From positions 54,894 to 118,893 of the forward strand of contig NZ_VNHO01000004.1 of NCBI RefSeq assembly GCF_008124715.1: a DNA stretch of 64,000 nt. Direction: 5' to 3'. The notes beneath the pieces are model-generated. The model searched no databases, was not told the DNA's origin, and saw only the letters and a list, made by a program, of their open reading frames with translations. Position 1 is the stretch's first letter, and each line of letters begins with the position of its first letter. Shown here in pieces: positions 52,300 to 59,394 of this stretch. This DNA comes from Thermosediminibacter litoriperuensis (GTDB taxonomy: Bacteria; Bacillota; Thermosediminibacteria; Thermosediminibacterales; Thermosediminibacteraceae). The translations under genes were made by a program, and so were the position numbers.

Positions 52300-53103
52300 C
52301 TAATATGCATCCGGCCGCCGGTCCTCAAATACGGGTATATATCCCCTCACCTGATCGACGACGGAAAGATCAATAGTTGTTTCAAAAACGCCTTCCCTTT
52401 CATCACCTTCCAGCAGTACTTCCCCCCACGGGTTCACAACAAGGGACATGCCCGGGAACACGGCATCGCCCTGGTTCCCCACCCTGTTGACGCCCACCAC
52501 GTAAAATTGATTCTCTATAGCCCTTACAATATTCAGGAGCTTCCAGTGCATGTGCCTGGGTTTGGGCCACTGGGCCGGCACGAAAAGAATTCTGGCCCCT
52601 AGCAGCGCTATTTTCCGTATGAATTCCGGGAACCTGATGTCATAGCATATAGCAAGGCCGCAAGTTATGCCGTCCAAGTCGAAGGTGACGGCCCCTGCAC
52701 CCGGCGCCAGATACTTTTCCTCGTCCATGAGCCTGAACCTGTGAACCTTATCGTACCGGGCGACAACTTCCCCGCTCCTGTTGATGACGTAAGCCGTGTT
52801 GTACACCCGTGGCTCTTCCGCTGGTGAGTCAATCCTGAAATCAGCTATCGAACCCGCCACTATGTTTATGCCGTTCTCCGCTGCCACTCTTTTGAGCCAC
52901 TCCACAGTGGGCCTACCGTCCCTGTCGGCTATGTTAGAGAGTCTTTCCAGGGCATAACCGGTGTTCCACATTTCCGGTAGTACAACTACATCGGGCTTTA
53001 CCCTTGGTTTCAAAGCCTCCCGCAACAGCCCTTCCAACTTCCGGCGGTTTTCCTCCGGGTCACCATGAACTACATCCATCTGAATAAGGCTCAACTTAAG
53101 CAT
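52300..53103 (-). CDS. Carbon-nitrogen hydrolase (nitrilase superfamily, omega-amidase-like)
   Basis: Cytoplasmic hydrolase of 267 residues. The catalytic triad is visible: glutamate in VVLPEMWNTGY, lysine in YDKVHRFRL and cysteine in LAICYDIRFPE. The RYDKVHRFRLMDEEKYLAPG segment resembles omega-amidases of the methionine salvage context (MtnU-like) that hydrolyse alpha-ketoglutaramate or similar amides. No salvage genes adjoin it, so the substrate remains open. Confidence 0.88.
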   Translation of the reverse strand: MLKLSLIQMDVVHGDPEENRRKLEGLLREALKPRVKPDVVVLPEMWNTGYALERLSNIADRDGRPTVEWLKRVAAENGINIVAGSIADFRIDSPAEEPRVYNTAYVINRSGEVVARYDKVHRFRLMDEEKYLAPGAGAVTFDLDGITCGLAICYDIRFPEFIRKIALLGARILFVPAQWPKPRHMHWKLLNIVRAIENQFYVVGVNRVGNQGDAVFPGMSLVVNPWGEVLLEGDEREGVFETTIDLSVVDQVRGYIPVFEDRRPDAY

Positions 53104-53140
53104 AATAGATCTCCTTTCGTAAAAATTACCGAAAAATACA

Positions 53141-53162
53141 AAGCCCCGGTGTATGGGGGCTT
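53141..53162 (-). terminator. Terminator after the DUF3842 gene
   Basis: On the minus strand AAGCCCC / GGGGCTT arms with an eight-base loop are followed by a T-rich tract, ending the Ni/Co-associated operon. Confidence 0.75.
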
Positions 53163-53178
53163 GTCAGGTTGAAAGCAA

Positions 53179-53589
53179 CTACAAGAGGGCTTTTATTTTA
53201 TCTATTGCGTCCTTTATGGCAAGAAACAGCGGTTTTTTTTCGATGCCGAGGACCGTGATGTCTTCGTTGTCTATGATGGGTATGAGGATTTTTCTGGCGC
53301 TGCAGGATGCTATGGCCTCCGCGATCTTTGGGGTTATCTCACCCATCATGCAATTGGGAATAACTATACCCAGGGAGCCGACTATAACGTCGACTTTCTT
53401 TACGTTGTATAAAATGGCGTTTTCCCCGGTGGCACCCTTGTTGGCTTTTTCCTTCATCATGTTTGAAGTGGCGGTGGAATTGGTCCCCAGTGCGTATATT
53501 TTTATGTCCTGGGGTAGATCCTGCCGCAGCAGGGCTATAATCTGGCTGCCTATGCCCCCTCCCATCCCATCTACAACCGCAATTATCAT
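53179..53589 (-). CDS. DUF3842 family protein
   Basis: A 136-residue protein with a nucleotide-binding-like start (IIAVVDGMGGGIGSQIIALL) and a conserved ALGTNSTATSNMMKEKANKGA segment and GENAILYN, characteristic of the DUF3842 family. Function is unknown to me. It overlaps the CooT-type gene by four bases, and the same arrangement with nickel-related genes suggests a role in metal or corrinoid-linked metabolism, an inference from context only. Confidence 0.83.
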   Translation of the reverse strand: MIIAVVDGMGGGIGSQIIALLRQDLPQDIKIYALGTNSTATSNMMKEKANKGATGENAILYNVKKVDVIVGSLGIVIPNCMMGEITPKIAEAIASCSARKILIPIIDNEDITVLGIEKKPLFLAIKDAIDKIKALL

Positions 53590-53786
53590 TTTTTATCTTT
53601 CCTGCTTTCCAGTATTATTTTGTGTTCCAGAAGTTTTACTTCTTTGATTACCGCATCTAGGATTTTTTGCTCCCCCAGAAGGCTGTACATGAACACCCTG
53701 CCATCCTGTGGTTCTATATAAACCACATTTTCCATTATCTCTCTTTCTTTTCCGTTTTCAAGCAGGTAAACCTTCGACTCGCACAT
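53586..53786 (-). CDS. CooT-family nickel-binding protein
   Basis: A 66-residue beta-rich protein starting MCESKVYLLENGKERE. The second-position cysteine and the following pattern (VVYIEPQDGRVFMYSLLGE, then KEVKLLEHKIILES) match CooT, a dimeric nickel-binding protein whose Cys2 binds the metal. I chose ATG 53786 over GTG 53795 because the family starts MC. It is encoded with Ni/Co importer genes, consistent with nickel handling. CODH genes, the original CooT context, are not in the window. Confidence 0.82.
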   Translation of the reverse strand: MCESKVYLLENGKEREIMENVVYIEPQDGRVFMYSLLGEQKILDAVIKEVKLLEHKIILESRKDKK

Positions 53787-53798
53787 AATACGCACCCC

Positions 53799-54035
53799 TC
53801 ATATGTATTTCTTCGCTTCCAGGAGAAAGTCGCTGGCCGCCTTCAAGGCGTCAGCCGCTCTTGTTATCATTTTGGAGACTTCGCCTTTCCCCAGCTTTTC
53901 TGATTTTTCGGCCCACTGCCGGAAATTTTCTTCATGGGATCGATTGTGCTCTATCCAGTGGGCAAGTAAGATCCGCAGGGTTTCGATATCTTTGTTTTTT
54001 TCATCATTGCTGGTGGTTTGATGACCATCGCCCAT
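53799..54035 (-). CDS. Small conserved helical protein of the Ni/Co operon
   Basis: A 78-residue, highly charged, probably two-to-three-helix soluble protein with a histidine-rich middle (ILLAHWIEHNRSHEENFRQW) and a C-terminal amphipathic helix. The HWIEHN-x-x-H pattern could bind metal. I have seen similar short proteins beside Cbi-type transporters and CooT but know no function. It lies 12 bases upstream of the CooT gene. A TTGCAA / TAAAAT pair spaced 16 bases near 54085-54110 may be its own promoter. Confidence 0.65.
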   Translation of the reverse strand: MGDGHQTTSNDEKNKDIETLRILLAHWIEHNRSHEENFRQWAEKSEKLGKGEVSKMITRAADALKAASDFLLEAKKYI

Positions 54036-54150
54036 ATTAAAAACCCCCCGCTATATTTTCTACTTTTATTTTAAAACACAAGCCACTTTTTGCAAGTGAC
54101 CTTTCAGGGTAATTTAACCGATTAATTTACATTTAACCACAACGGAGGTT

Positions 54151-54432
54151 TTAAGGTAATTTGGATAATATCCTGGTCCAACCATAGGTAAACACCAGCG
54201 TCAGCAAGGTGCCGACTATGCCCGCCAGTGCTGTGGACACCTTTTCGCTGTGTATAACGGTGATTGTGTAGTCAGGCATGGGTGAAAACCGGACTGCCGG
54301 CAATTGACCGTTCTCGGAAAAGGCCAGGTCCTCCGCAACCCTTTCAAGGCCGTCCGGATGAGGTGATGCAAAAGGTGACAGAAAGGCCGCGACAATCAGC
54401 GCTGCCACAAGTATTATCCCCCATCTCTTCAA
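54151..54432 (-). CDS. PDGLE-domain (CbiN/NikN-like) component of a Ni/Co importer
   Basis: A 93-residue membrane protein with an N-terminal helix, an extracytoplasmic loop beginning SPHPDGLERVAEDLAF, and a C-terminal helix. The PDGLE motif defines the CbiN/NikN-like accessory component that works with CbiM in substrate capture. Its start overlaps the cbiM stop by four bases. Together with CbiM, CbiO and CbiQ it completes an ECF-type cobalt or nickel importer. Confidence 0.85.
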   Translation of the reverse strand: MKRWGIILVAALIVAAFLSPFASPHPDGLERVAEDLAFSENGQLPAVRFSPMPDYTITVIHSEKVSTALAGIVGTLLTLVFTYGWTRILSKLP

Positions 54433-55085
54433 TTGACTCCACCTCCAGCGTCAGGATTCATAGAGACTTTTGCCTTTAAGTTCAATACCCTGCCCACGTA
54501 GGCCACCGCCGCACAGGTTATAAGCCCCTCGCCGATTCCTATGACGGCGTGGACGATCATCATCGGAGTCAGCACCGCACCGAGGCGAACGGTTCCCGAC
54601 AGGGCCAGTTCCGCGCTTGTCAGAAACGCCGCCGCCATAACGGAAAACCAAGCCGAAAGGAACGTGGCCGCAGTACCACTTCCCGCAAAGTTAAACTTTC
54701 TCACGGCATTATAAACAAACTGGGCCACAAAGGGCGCCGCCACGGCTATGTTGAGAATGTTGGCACCAAGGGCAGTCAGACCCCCATCCTGGAAAAACAG
54801 GCACTGAACTATAAGCACTGTGGTCAAGATGAGGCCCGCACTGTAAGGCCCAACCAGTACGGCGGCCAGAGCCGCCCCCAGCAGGTGGCCGGAGGTTCCC
54901 GCCATCACCGGAAAATTCACCATTTGAGCGGCAAAAATGAATGCAGCCATCACCCCCAGCGCCGGCAGCTCCCTCTCGTTCAACTCTTCTTTCACTTTTG
55001 CCATATTATGCTTCAGCGCAAAGGCGCTGGCGGCTGCGGTGGCAACCACGGTTTTGGCATCGAGAAATCCATCGGGTATGTGCAT
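54429..55085 (-). CDS. cbiM: Cobalt/nickel ECF transporter S-component CbiM
   Basis: Integral membrane metal-binding component, 218 residues and about seven helices. The N-terminus MHIPDGFLDAKT is the metal-binding site in this family (Met1 amine, His2), so the ATG at 55085 is certain and the GTG at 55094 is not used. Further family segments are VNFPVMAGTSGHLLGAALAA and QCLFFQDGGLTALGANILN. It is preceded by its own strong promoter and a structured leader with a terminator, separate from cbiQO. Nickel versus cobalt is undecided; CooT nearby favours nickel. Confidence 0.92.
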   Translation of the reverse strand: MHIPDGFLDAKTVVATAAASAFALKHNMAKVKEELNERELPALGVMAAFIFAAQMVNFPVMAGTSGHLLGAALAAVLVGPYSAGLILTTVLIVQCLFFQDGGLTALGANILNIAVAAPFVAQFVYNAVRKFNFAGSGTAATFLSAWFSVMAAAFLTSAELALSGTVRLGAVLTPMMIVHAVIGIGEGLITCAAVAYVGRVLNLKAKVSMNPDAGGGVN

Positions 55086-55121
55086 TAAAAACACCCTTCC
55101 TTTTACTCTTTATTATGTAAT

Positions 55122-55224
55122 AAAAAAGCCATGACGGACCCCGGCGGATTCATCCACCAAAGACCTTCATGGCAGGGTTAACGTATCTTCATGATACTTC
55201 CCGTAAATTTTTCAATTATTACTG
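55122..55224 (-). ncRNA. Structured leader RNA with terminator upstream of cbiM
   Basis: Transcription from the promoter at 55231-55259 would start near 55224. The leader then folds into a small stem (GTATC-ATGAA-GATAC) enclosed by GGG/CCC pairing, followed by a long hairpin: outer arms GCCATGA (55167-55173) and TCATGGC (55128-55134), inner GGTGGA-TGAA-TCCGCC, with unpaired internal loops. Six T residues follow, as in a terminator. I do not recognise a cobalamin box or a NiCo riboswitch consensus. It looks like an attenuation control of the metal importer by an unassigned signal. Confidence 0.6.
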
Positions 55225-55230
55225 GATTAT

Positions 55231-55259
55231 ATTATAAGGTATTATTATATTTTTGTCAA
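55231..55259 (-). promoter_or_regulatory. Sigma-A promoter of cbiM
   Basis: On the minus strand TTGACA and TATAAT, both perfect, are separated by 17 bases. Confidence 0.88.
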
Positions 55260-55277
55260 TTTTAAAATAACCTGATT

Positions 55278-56117
55278 TTAGTGTACAGGGGGTGAGGAGT
55301 TCTTCAGAAATCTTCTGATGCACTCTGCGGCTTCGTCGATATTCCTTGGAGCTTTCTCCAGCCGTATTTCGGGTATCTTTTGAAAAAACCTGACTATTGT
55401 AGGATATTCCAGCCCGGACCGGTTTATTACTTCCTCCCGGGAAAGAACTTCGGGCCCTCCCTGGGCCTGGACCGCCCCGTCCTTTATGACCACCACCTCA
55501 TCGGCCCATTCATAGGCAAAATCCACATCATGGGTGGCAACTATGACAGTCCTGCCTTCACGGTTTTCCCTCTCTAGAATCCCGGAGAGGTCCGCCTTAC
55601 TGGCAGGGTCAAGAAAGGCATGGGGTTCATCCAGTACCAGAATCTCAGGTTTCACCGCCAGGACACCCGCTATGGCCACCCTTTTCCTCTGGCCGTAACT
55701 TAAATGAAACGGCATTCTTTGGGCAAATTCCTCCATTCTCACAGCCTTCAGTGCCTCATCCACCCGATTTTTGATCTCGTCCTGGGACAAGCCGAAATTT
55801 GCCGGCCCGAAGGCGACGTCATCCCACACGGTCGGAGAAAAAACCTGGTCGTCGGGGTCCTGGGACACAAGACCTACCATTTTTCTCACACGTTTTTCGT
55901 TTTTTCGGTTGACCTCCACACCCAAAATTTTGACCGTGCCCTGCTGGGGCAGGTAGATACCGTTTAAATGCAGGAGCAGAGTGGACTTACCTGCGCCGTT
56001 GGGCCCCAGAATGGCGGTTTTTGAGCCCTTTTTTATCTTCAGAGTAACGCCCCTTAACGCCACGGTGCCGTCCCTGTGGCGGAAAGCAAGGTCACGTATC
56101 TCTACCGCGTAATCCAC
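55278..56117 (-). CDS. cbiO: Cobalt/nickel ECF transporter ATPase CbiO
   Basis: ATPase of the importer, 279 residues. Walker A is GPNGAGKST, Q-loop VGLVSQDPDDQVFSPTV with the ECF-typical QNPDDQ-like segment, signature LSYGQRKRVAIAGVL and Walker B ILVLDEPHAFLD. It starts with GTG inside the end of cbiQ (16-base overlap), so the two are coupled. A single ATPase gene suggests a homodimer. Confidence 0.92.
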   Translation of the reverse strand: MDYAVEIRDLAFRHRDGTVALRGVTLKIKKGSKTAILGPNGAGKSTLLLHLNGIYLPQQGTVKILGVEVNRKNEKRVRKMVGLVSQDPDDQVFSPTVWDDVAFGPANFGLSQDEIKNRVDEALKAVRMEEFAQRMPFHLSYGQRKRVAIAGVLAVKPEILVLDEPHAFLDPASKADLSGILERENREGRTVIVATHDVDFAYEWADEVVVIKDGAVQAQGGPEVLSREEVINRSGLEYPTIVRFFQKIPEIRLEKAPRNIDEAAECIRRFLKNSSPPVH

Positions 56118-56857
56118 GACACCGCCCCCAGTTCCGCAATTTTAAAAGCCAGCGGCACGGCAACCACGGCCGCCCCCACCAGCAAATCTTTTTTCCCCGG
56201 CTTTTCGGGAATTTGCACTAACCTTATATCGCCGCTGTAGCCCCTTGACAGCATGGCAGAATATACCCTTTCGCTTCTTTCAAAGGAACGCAGGAATAAA
56301 ACGGCCACCGTCTGCCCTATCACCTTCATGGCGTTCGTATGCCAGAAATTTTTACCCCCGGCATAGCCTCTTGCCTTTCTTGCTATCATCATCCTGGAAA
56401 GTTCGTCGGTCAGAATATCAGCATACCTGACGGTAAAGCCAACAAGATTTACCAGCACATCGGGGACATGCAGGGCCCTCATGGAAAAAAGCAGATCCCG
56501 GAACGTCATACTTGAAATGGCGGTGTTGAGCACTAAAATGGCACATAAGGCCCTTAAAAACAGCACAGCGCCCCTTCCGTATTGCTGATTCGCATAAAAA
56601 TTAATAAAAATCAGCGCGGCGTTCATGACGCCTACAAATAAAACCGGCCAGATGATGCGGCGCAGGGCATTCAAAACCGGAAACCCCAGAATGCAGAGCA
56701 ATATCAAATACAACAAAAAACAGGCAACCAGATACTCCCAGGTATGAATAGTCGTAACAACAGCAACGTAAAGAACCGCCGAAATCAATTTTACACGGCC
56801 ATCCAGCCTTTGAAAAAGATTGCCTTTTTGCTCTTCTAATTCAAATGCATTATTCAA
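56102..56857 (-). CDS. cbiQ: Cobalt/nickel ECF transporter T-component CbiQ
   Basis: Membrane coupling component of 251 residues with five to six helices and the cytoplasmic coupling motifs (SRMMIARKARGYAGGK and SERVYSAMLSRGYSG, each with the A-R-G core). The only suitable start is TTG at 56857, preceded by AGGGGTG; the nearby ATG is out of frame. A TTGCGT-16-TATAAT promoter lies about 80 bases upstream. Confidence 0.9.
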   Translation of the reverse strand: MNNAFELEEQKGNLFQRLDGRVKLISAVLYVAVVTTIHTWEYLVACFLLYLILLCILGFPVLNALRRIIWPVLFVGVMNAALIFINFYANQQYGRGAVLFLRALCAILVLNTAISSMTFRDLLFSMRALHVPDVLVNLVGFTVRYADILTDELSRMMIARKARGYAGGKNFWHTNAMKVIGQTVAVLFLRSFERSERVYSAMLSRGYSGDIRLVQIPEKPGKKDLLVGAAVVAVPLAFKIAELGAVSWITR

Positions 56858-56936
56858 ATCTTACACCCCTGACGGAAACTAGCCGCGTATAAAAAAGTAA
56901 AACGGAGTATTCTGCTTAAGTGGAGTTTCCTAATCT

Positions 56937-56964
56937 ATTATATAATAAAATCAGTTTCACGCAA
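56937..56964 (-). promoter_or_regulatory. Probable promoter of cbiQO
   Basis: On the minus strand TTGCGT and TATAAT are separated by 16 bases, 80 bases upstream of cbiQ. Confidence 0.55.
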
Positions 56965-57041
56965 CCCCGCAAGGTAACTCGAAAGACTCGCTTGTCTTGA
57001 GGATCAATTTAGACCTCACCGCCGGAACGGTCAAGGGATAG
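56965..57041. other. Hairpin-rich intergenic segment
   Basis: Between the cbiQ promoter and the sigma gene terminator are several short inverted repeats: AAGAC/GTCTT, GAGG/CCTC and ACCG/CGGT. No reading frame or known RNA class is recognised. It may be a small RNA on the plus strand or simply a remnant. Confidence 0.35.
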
Positions 57042-57042
57042 C

Positions 57043-57069
57043 AAAAAAAGCCATAGCGCGGGCTATGGC
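57043..57069 (-). terminator. Terminator of the split sigma-factor operon
   Basis: GCCATAGC / GCTATGGC arms with a four-base loop are followed on the minus strand by seven T residues, just after the sigma-70 region 4 gene. Confidence 0.85.
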
Positions 57070-57071
57070 TT

Positions 57072-57491
57072 TCAGCTCATACGCAGGTATTTTTTCAACT
57101 TGCTCAAAGCCCTGTTCTTTATCTTATTTACCGCCGGCTGGGATATTCCCAGTCTTTCGGCTACTTCTTTCTCGGTGGCACCTTCAAAGACCGTCGCCAT
57201 TATGACTTTTTGCTGTCTTGCTGTTAGCAGCATCAGGGCTTCTCTGACGAATATCCTGTCTTCCACCCGGGACAGTACATCTATTCCGTCAGCTAGGGTA
57301 TCTATCAATTCCGGAGATTCACCATCGGCATCCCTGCCCACCCTGTTGTTTAAAATCAGGAGCTCGTGTTGTTTCAGTTTTTTCTGCTTCAAGTAAAGCC
57401 TTATCGCTTCTCTTTTAAGGCCCTTTAAAAACCAGGCCGCAATCCTAGCATCTTCGGGGTCGAGTTCGTAGAATTCGGGGATACTGACCAT
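57072..57491 (-). CDS. Sigma-70 region 4 protein (C-terminal half of a split sigma factor)
   Basis: A 139-residue protein. The C-terminal third is a sigma region 4 HTH: LTARQQKVIMATVFEGATEK then EVAERLGISQPAVNKIKNRA. The N-terminal part is helical without a full region 2. The partner gene upstream encodes a short HTH_16 protein of the type paired with such sigma halves (compare SigO/RsoA in Bacillus or the Tn916 pair). Start ATG 57491 fits the GGAGGTGA ribosome site; ATG 57497 is too close. Transcription starts beyond a c-di-GMP riboswitch. Confidence 0.85.
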   Translation of the reverse strand: MVSIPEFYELDPEDARIAAWFLKGLKREAIRLYLKQKKLKQHELLILNNRVGRDADGESPELIDTLADGIDVLSRVEDRIFVREALMLLTARQQKVIMATVFEGATEKEVAERLGISQPAVNKIKNRALSKLKKYLRMS

Positions 57492-57568
57492 ACACATTCA
57501 CCTCCCCGGCTTATTTCCCTACCATATAAAGAGAGGACATGAAGCCGTATTATAACCCCCTGCCAAAA

Positions 57569-57835
57569 TTATTCTTGCTTTTTTATATCGTTTTTCTCTC
57601 TCAGACCGGCCAAATAGCGATTCAGTTCTTCCCTGCCCCAGTTGGTATCAGGCTGGTAGCGCTTCACCGCCTTGACAATCCACTCCACCAGGTTGGAATA
57701 CATTTCTCCGTTACCCACCCTGCGCGTGTATTTTTTAACTATGGGCACAAACCTTTCAACTAGCTGGACAAGGGCCTCCTCATCACCGTCTTTTGCCCTA
57801 TATATTAATTCCCTAAGCTTTGGTTTCATTCCCAT
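57569..57835 (-). CDS. HTH_16 protein (N-terminal partner of a split sigma factor)
   Basis: An 88-residue protein starting KPKLRELIYRAKDGDEEALV, with VERFVPIVKKYTRR and then NLVEWIVKAVKRY. This resembles the HTH_16 family, a short version of sigma regions 1.2/2 found next to region-4-only sigma proteins. It is about 90 bases downstream of a c-di-GMP-I aptamer and 70 bases upstream of the region 4 gene. I infer the two proteins act together at special promoters; which ones is unknown. Confidence 0.78.
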   Translation of the reverse strand: MGMKPKLRELIYRAKDGDEEALVQLVERFVPIVKKYTRRVGNGEMYSNLVEWIVKAVKRYQPDTNWGREELNRYLAGLREKNDIKKQE

Positions 57836-57923
57836 ACCAAAACAGTGCCCCCCTTCCTGAGTCTATATCGAAAACAAAAAAGACCCGCCACCGAAAAAGA
57901 GAGCGAGCCAGACCGTTTTGGTC

Positions 57924-58010
57924 AGCGGCAACCAGGCTGTCATAGTGCAAAAGCACCTTAGACCCTATGGCTTTGCGCCCCCACCTTTCGGTGAGTTTGC
58001 CCTTTTCGCT
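57924..58010 (-). ncRNA. Cyclic di-GMP-I (GEMM) riboswitch
   Basis: On the minus strand the aptamer landmarks are present in order: AAGGGCAAACTCACC, the GAAA tetraloop, GGTGGGGGCGCAAAGCC, then ATAGGGTCTAAGGTGC and the closing GACAGCCTGGTTGCC. These are the conserved nucleotides of the GEMM-I class, which senses cyclic di-GMP. It lies on the same strand upstream of the split sigma-factor pair, so the second messenger probably controls that pair. The expression platform is not clear; a GACC/GGTC stem and a T-rich stretch follow. Confidence 0.93.
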
Positions 58011-58176
58011 GTTTATGTATTTTCTCTTTTTAAATATTTTTACAATATATATTTCTACAAATTCCTTTATTTTCCTGCTGATATATTCATAACCGTAAAT
58101 TTTTTATCTCCCATTTCCTAAAAAGGGACATAACAAAGCGGGATATTTCCCGCACTTTTGAGTAGAGTCAGCATTT

Positions 58177-58268
58177 TTAAAAAAGTCTTTTCCATGAAAG
58201 CCCGCCATCGCCGGTACGAAGCACTCTCGTTCCTATTTGTGTGGTAATGGAGCTCGGTCCAACAAAAA
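58177..58268 (-). pseudogene. C-terminal remnant of a BNR/YCF48-repeat protein gene
   Basis: About 30 codons on the minus strand read FVGPSSITTQIGTRVL, then RTGDGGLSWKRLF and a stop. The TxDGGxxW core is the BNR/YCF48 beta-propeller repeat. No upstream body or start exists, because the terminator of the FMN-domain gene comes directly before it. It looks like the end of a deleted gene. Confidence 0.5.
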
Positions 58269-58272
58269 AGTT

Positions 58273-58340
58273 AAAAAAAAAGACGGTTTAATAGGCTTTA
58301 CTTGGGAACTAATCCTTTTCAAGACCTATTAACCGTCTTT
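58273..58340 (-). terminator. Terminator of the FMN/peptidoglycan-binding protein gene
   Basis: Arms of 16 bases (AAAGACGGTTAATAGG and its near complement) enclose a loop of about 29 bases and are followed on the minus strand by nine T residues. Confidence 0.75.
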
Positions 58341-58374
58341 TATTTCTTACTTTATTTTACTTTAAATATAATTA

Positions 58375-59334
58375 TTACCTGGCAGCCTTAGCAGCTTCCA
58401 CGATTGCCTTTACATAACCGTGGGTATCAACTAAGGTTGCACCGGTTACCGCATCCACCATATTTTCCGGGGTTGTTTGTGCAAGTTTTGCCTCTAATTC
58501 GCTGATGGTCTTCCCTTTTACGTAATTTACAATTGCTGCGAAGTTCTTATCTATGGGAATCGTAGAACCGGCCTTTGTCTTCATATTATTGCTGTAGTAT
58601 TCCGCATTGGTTAGCTTCGATCCCAATACATACCCTTCAGGATAACTCTTGCCGAATTCCTGATCGGAATTGGGCACTCCCTTTGCCACATCTTTGGGCA
58701 TGAACTGGTAGTCATCTATATACGCAGCAACTATTTTGTCCCCCGCCACCGCAGCTATCGCAACCGTAAAGCACTTGGTGCCGTGAGCCGCATAGTCAAC
58801 CTTCCCTATCTTTACCGCAACTTTTTCACTTTGTGGCACCTGCTGCTGTGTTGGCTGTGCGGGTTTTGTAGCTGCCGTTTGAGCAGGAGCCGGGTTAAGT
58901 TTTGCAAGGGTTTTCGGACCTACTATTCCGTCTACCTTAAGGCCGTTTTTCCTTTGGAAGTCCTTTACCGCCGCTAAAGTCTTGGGCCCAAATATTCCAT
59001 CCACCTTAAGCTTATACCCGCGCTGATTAAGCAGGGTTTGGAGGAATTTTACATCCTCACCATAGGAGCCCAAGGCAAGTAAGCGTTTAATACTATTTAC
59101 GCTGGAGGTCGTTGTAACGGTAGTTGATTTTTTAACAGTGGTTTGCGTTTGGGTGGATTTGGTAGTCGTTGCCGGTGTCGTTGTGGTTTGTTTTTGGGTT
59201 GAGGTATTTTCCGAATTTGTTGCCGCCGAAACGGCATCTACCTTAAAAAATTTGACGCTTTGAACCGGTGCTATGATGGAAAGAGTAAGTGCAACGATCA
59301 ATGAAAAGGCCACGAGATATACTTTTTTGTTCAT
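58375..59334 (-). CDS. Secreted FMN-binding-domain protein with a peptidoglycan-binding domain
   Basis: An exported protein of 319 residues. A signal peptide ends near residue 38 (after DAVSAATN), followed by a long threonine-rich linker. A PG_binding_1 domain spans ~85-150 (LGSYGEDVKFLQTLLNQRGY, VDGIFGPKTLAAVKDFQ, VDGIVGPKTLAKL). A second linker leads to an FMN_bind domain at ~175-319 whose acceptor motif DAVTGATLVDTHGY carries the threonine for covalent FMN. In Gram-positive electron transfer, such flavinylated proteins sit outside the membrane; this one is probably held by the wall. It has its own terminator and a hairpin in its leader. Confidence 0.85.
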   Translation of the reverse strand: MNKKVYLVAFSLIVALTLSIIAPVQSVKFFKVDAVSAATNSENTSTQKQTTTTPATTTKSTQTQTTVKKSTTVTTTSSVNSIKRLLALGSYGEDVKFLQTLLNQRGYKLKVDGIFGPKTLAAVKDFQRKNGLKVDGIVGPKTLAKLNPAPAQTAATKPAQPTQQQVPQSEKVAVKIGKVDYAAHGTKCFTVAIAAVAGDKIVAAYIDDYQFMPKDVAKGVPNSDQEFGKSYPEGYVLGSKLTNAEYYSNNMKTKAGSTIPIDKNFAAIVNYVKGKTISELEAKLAQTTPENMVDAVTGATLVDTHGYVKAIVEAAKAAR

Positions 59335-59368
59335 ACAATACCCCCTTTTAATAAATTATTTTAGTTAA

Positions 59369-59394
59369 TGCAACCCTCAAAATCGAGGGGTTGC
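59369..59394 (-). promoter_or_regulatory. Hairpin in the 5' leader of the FMN/peptidoglycan-binding gene
   Basis: TGCAACCC.CTC / GAGGGTTGCA arms form an almost perfect stem of about ten pairs with a five-base loop, 35 bases before the start codon. It may protect the transcript. No T run follows. Confidence 0.5.

Noticed and set aside
55122..55224. Cobalamin riboswitch upstream of cbiM
   Set aside because: The conserved cobalamin-box sequence and the long aptamer are absent; the leader is only about 100 bases.
56960..57041. Second c-di-GMP riboswitch
   Set aside because: A CACGCAA start and a GAAA motif look similar at first, but the GCAAAGCC and closing GGTAGCC/TTGCC elements are missing.
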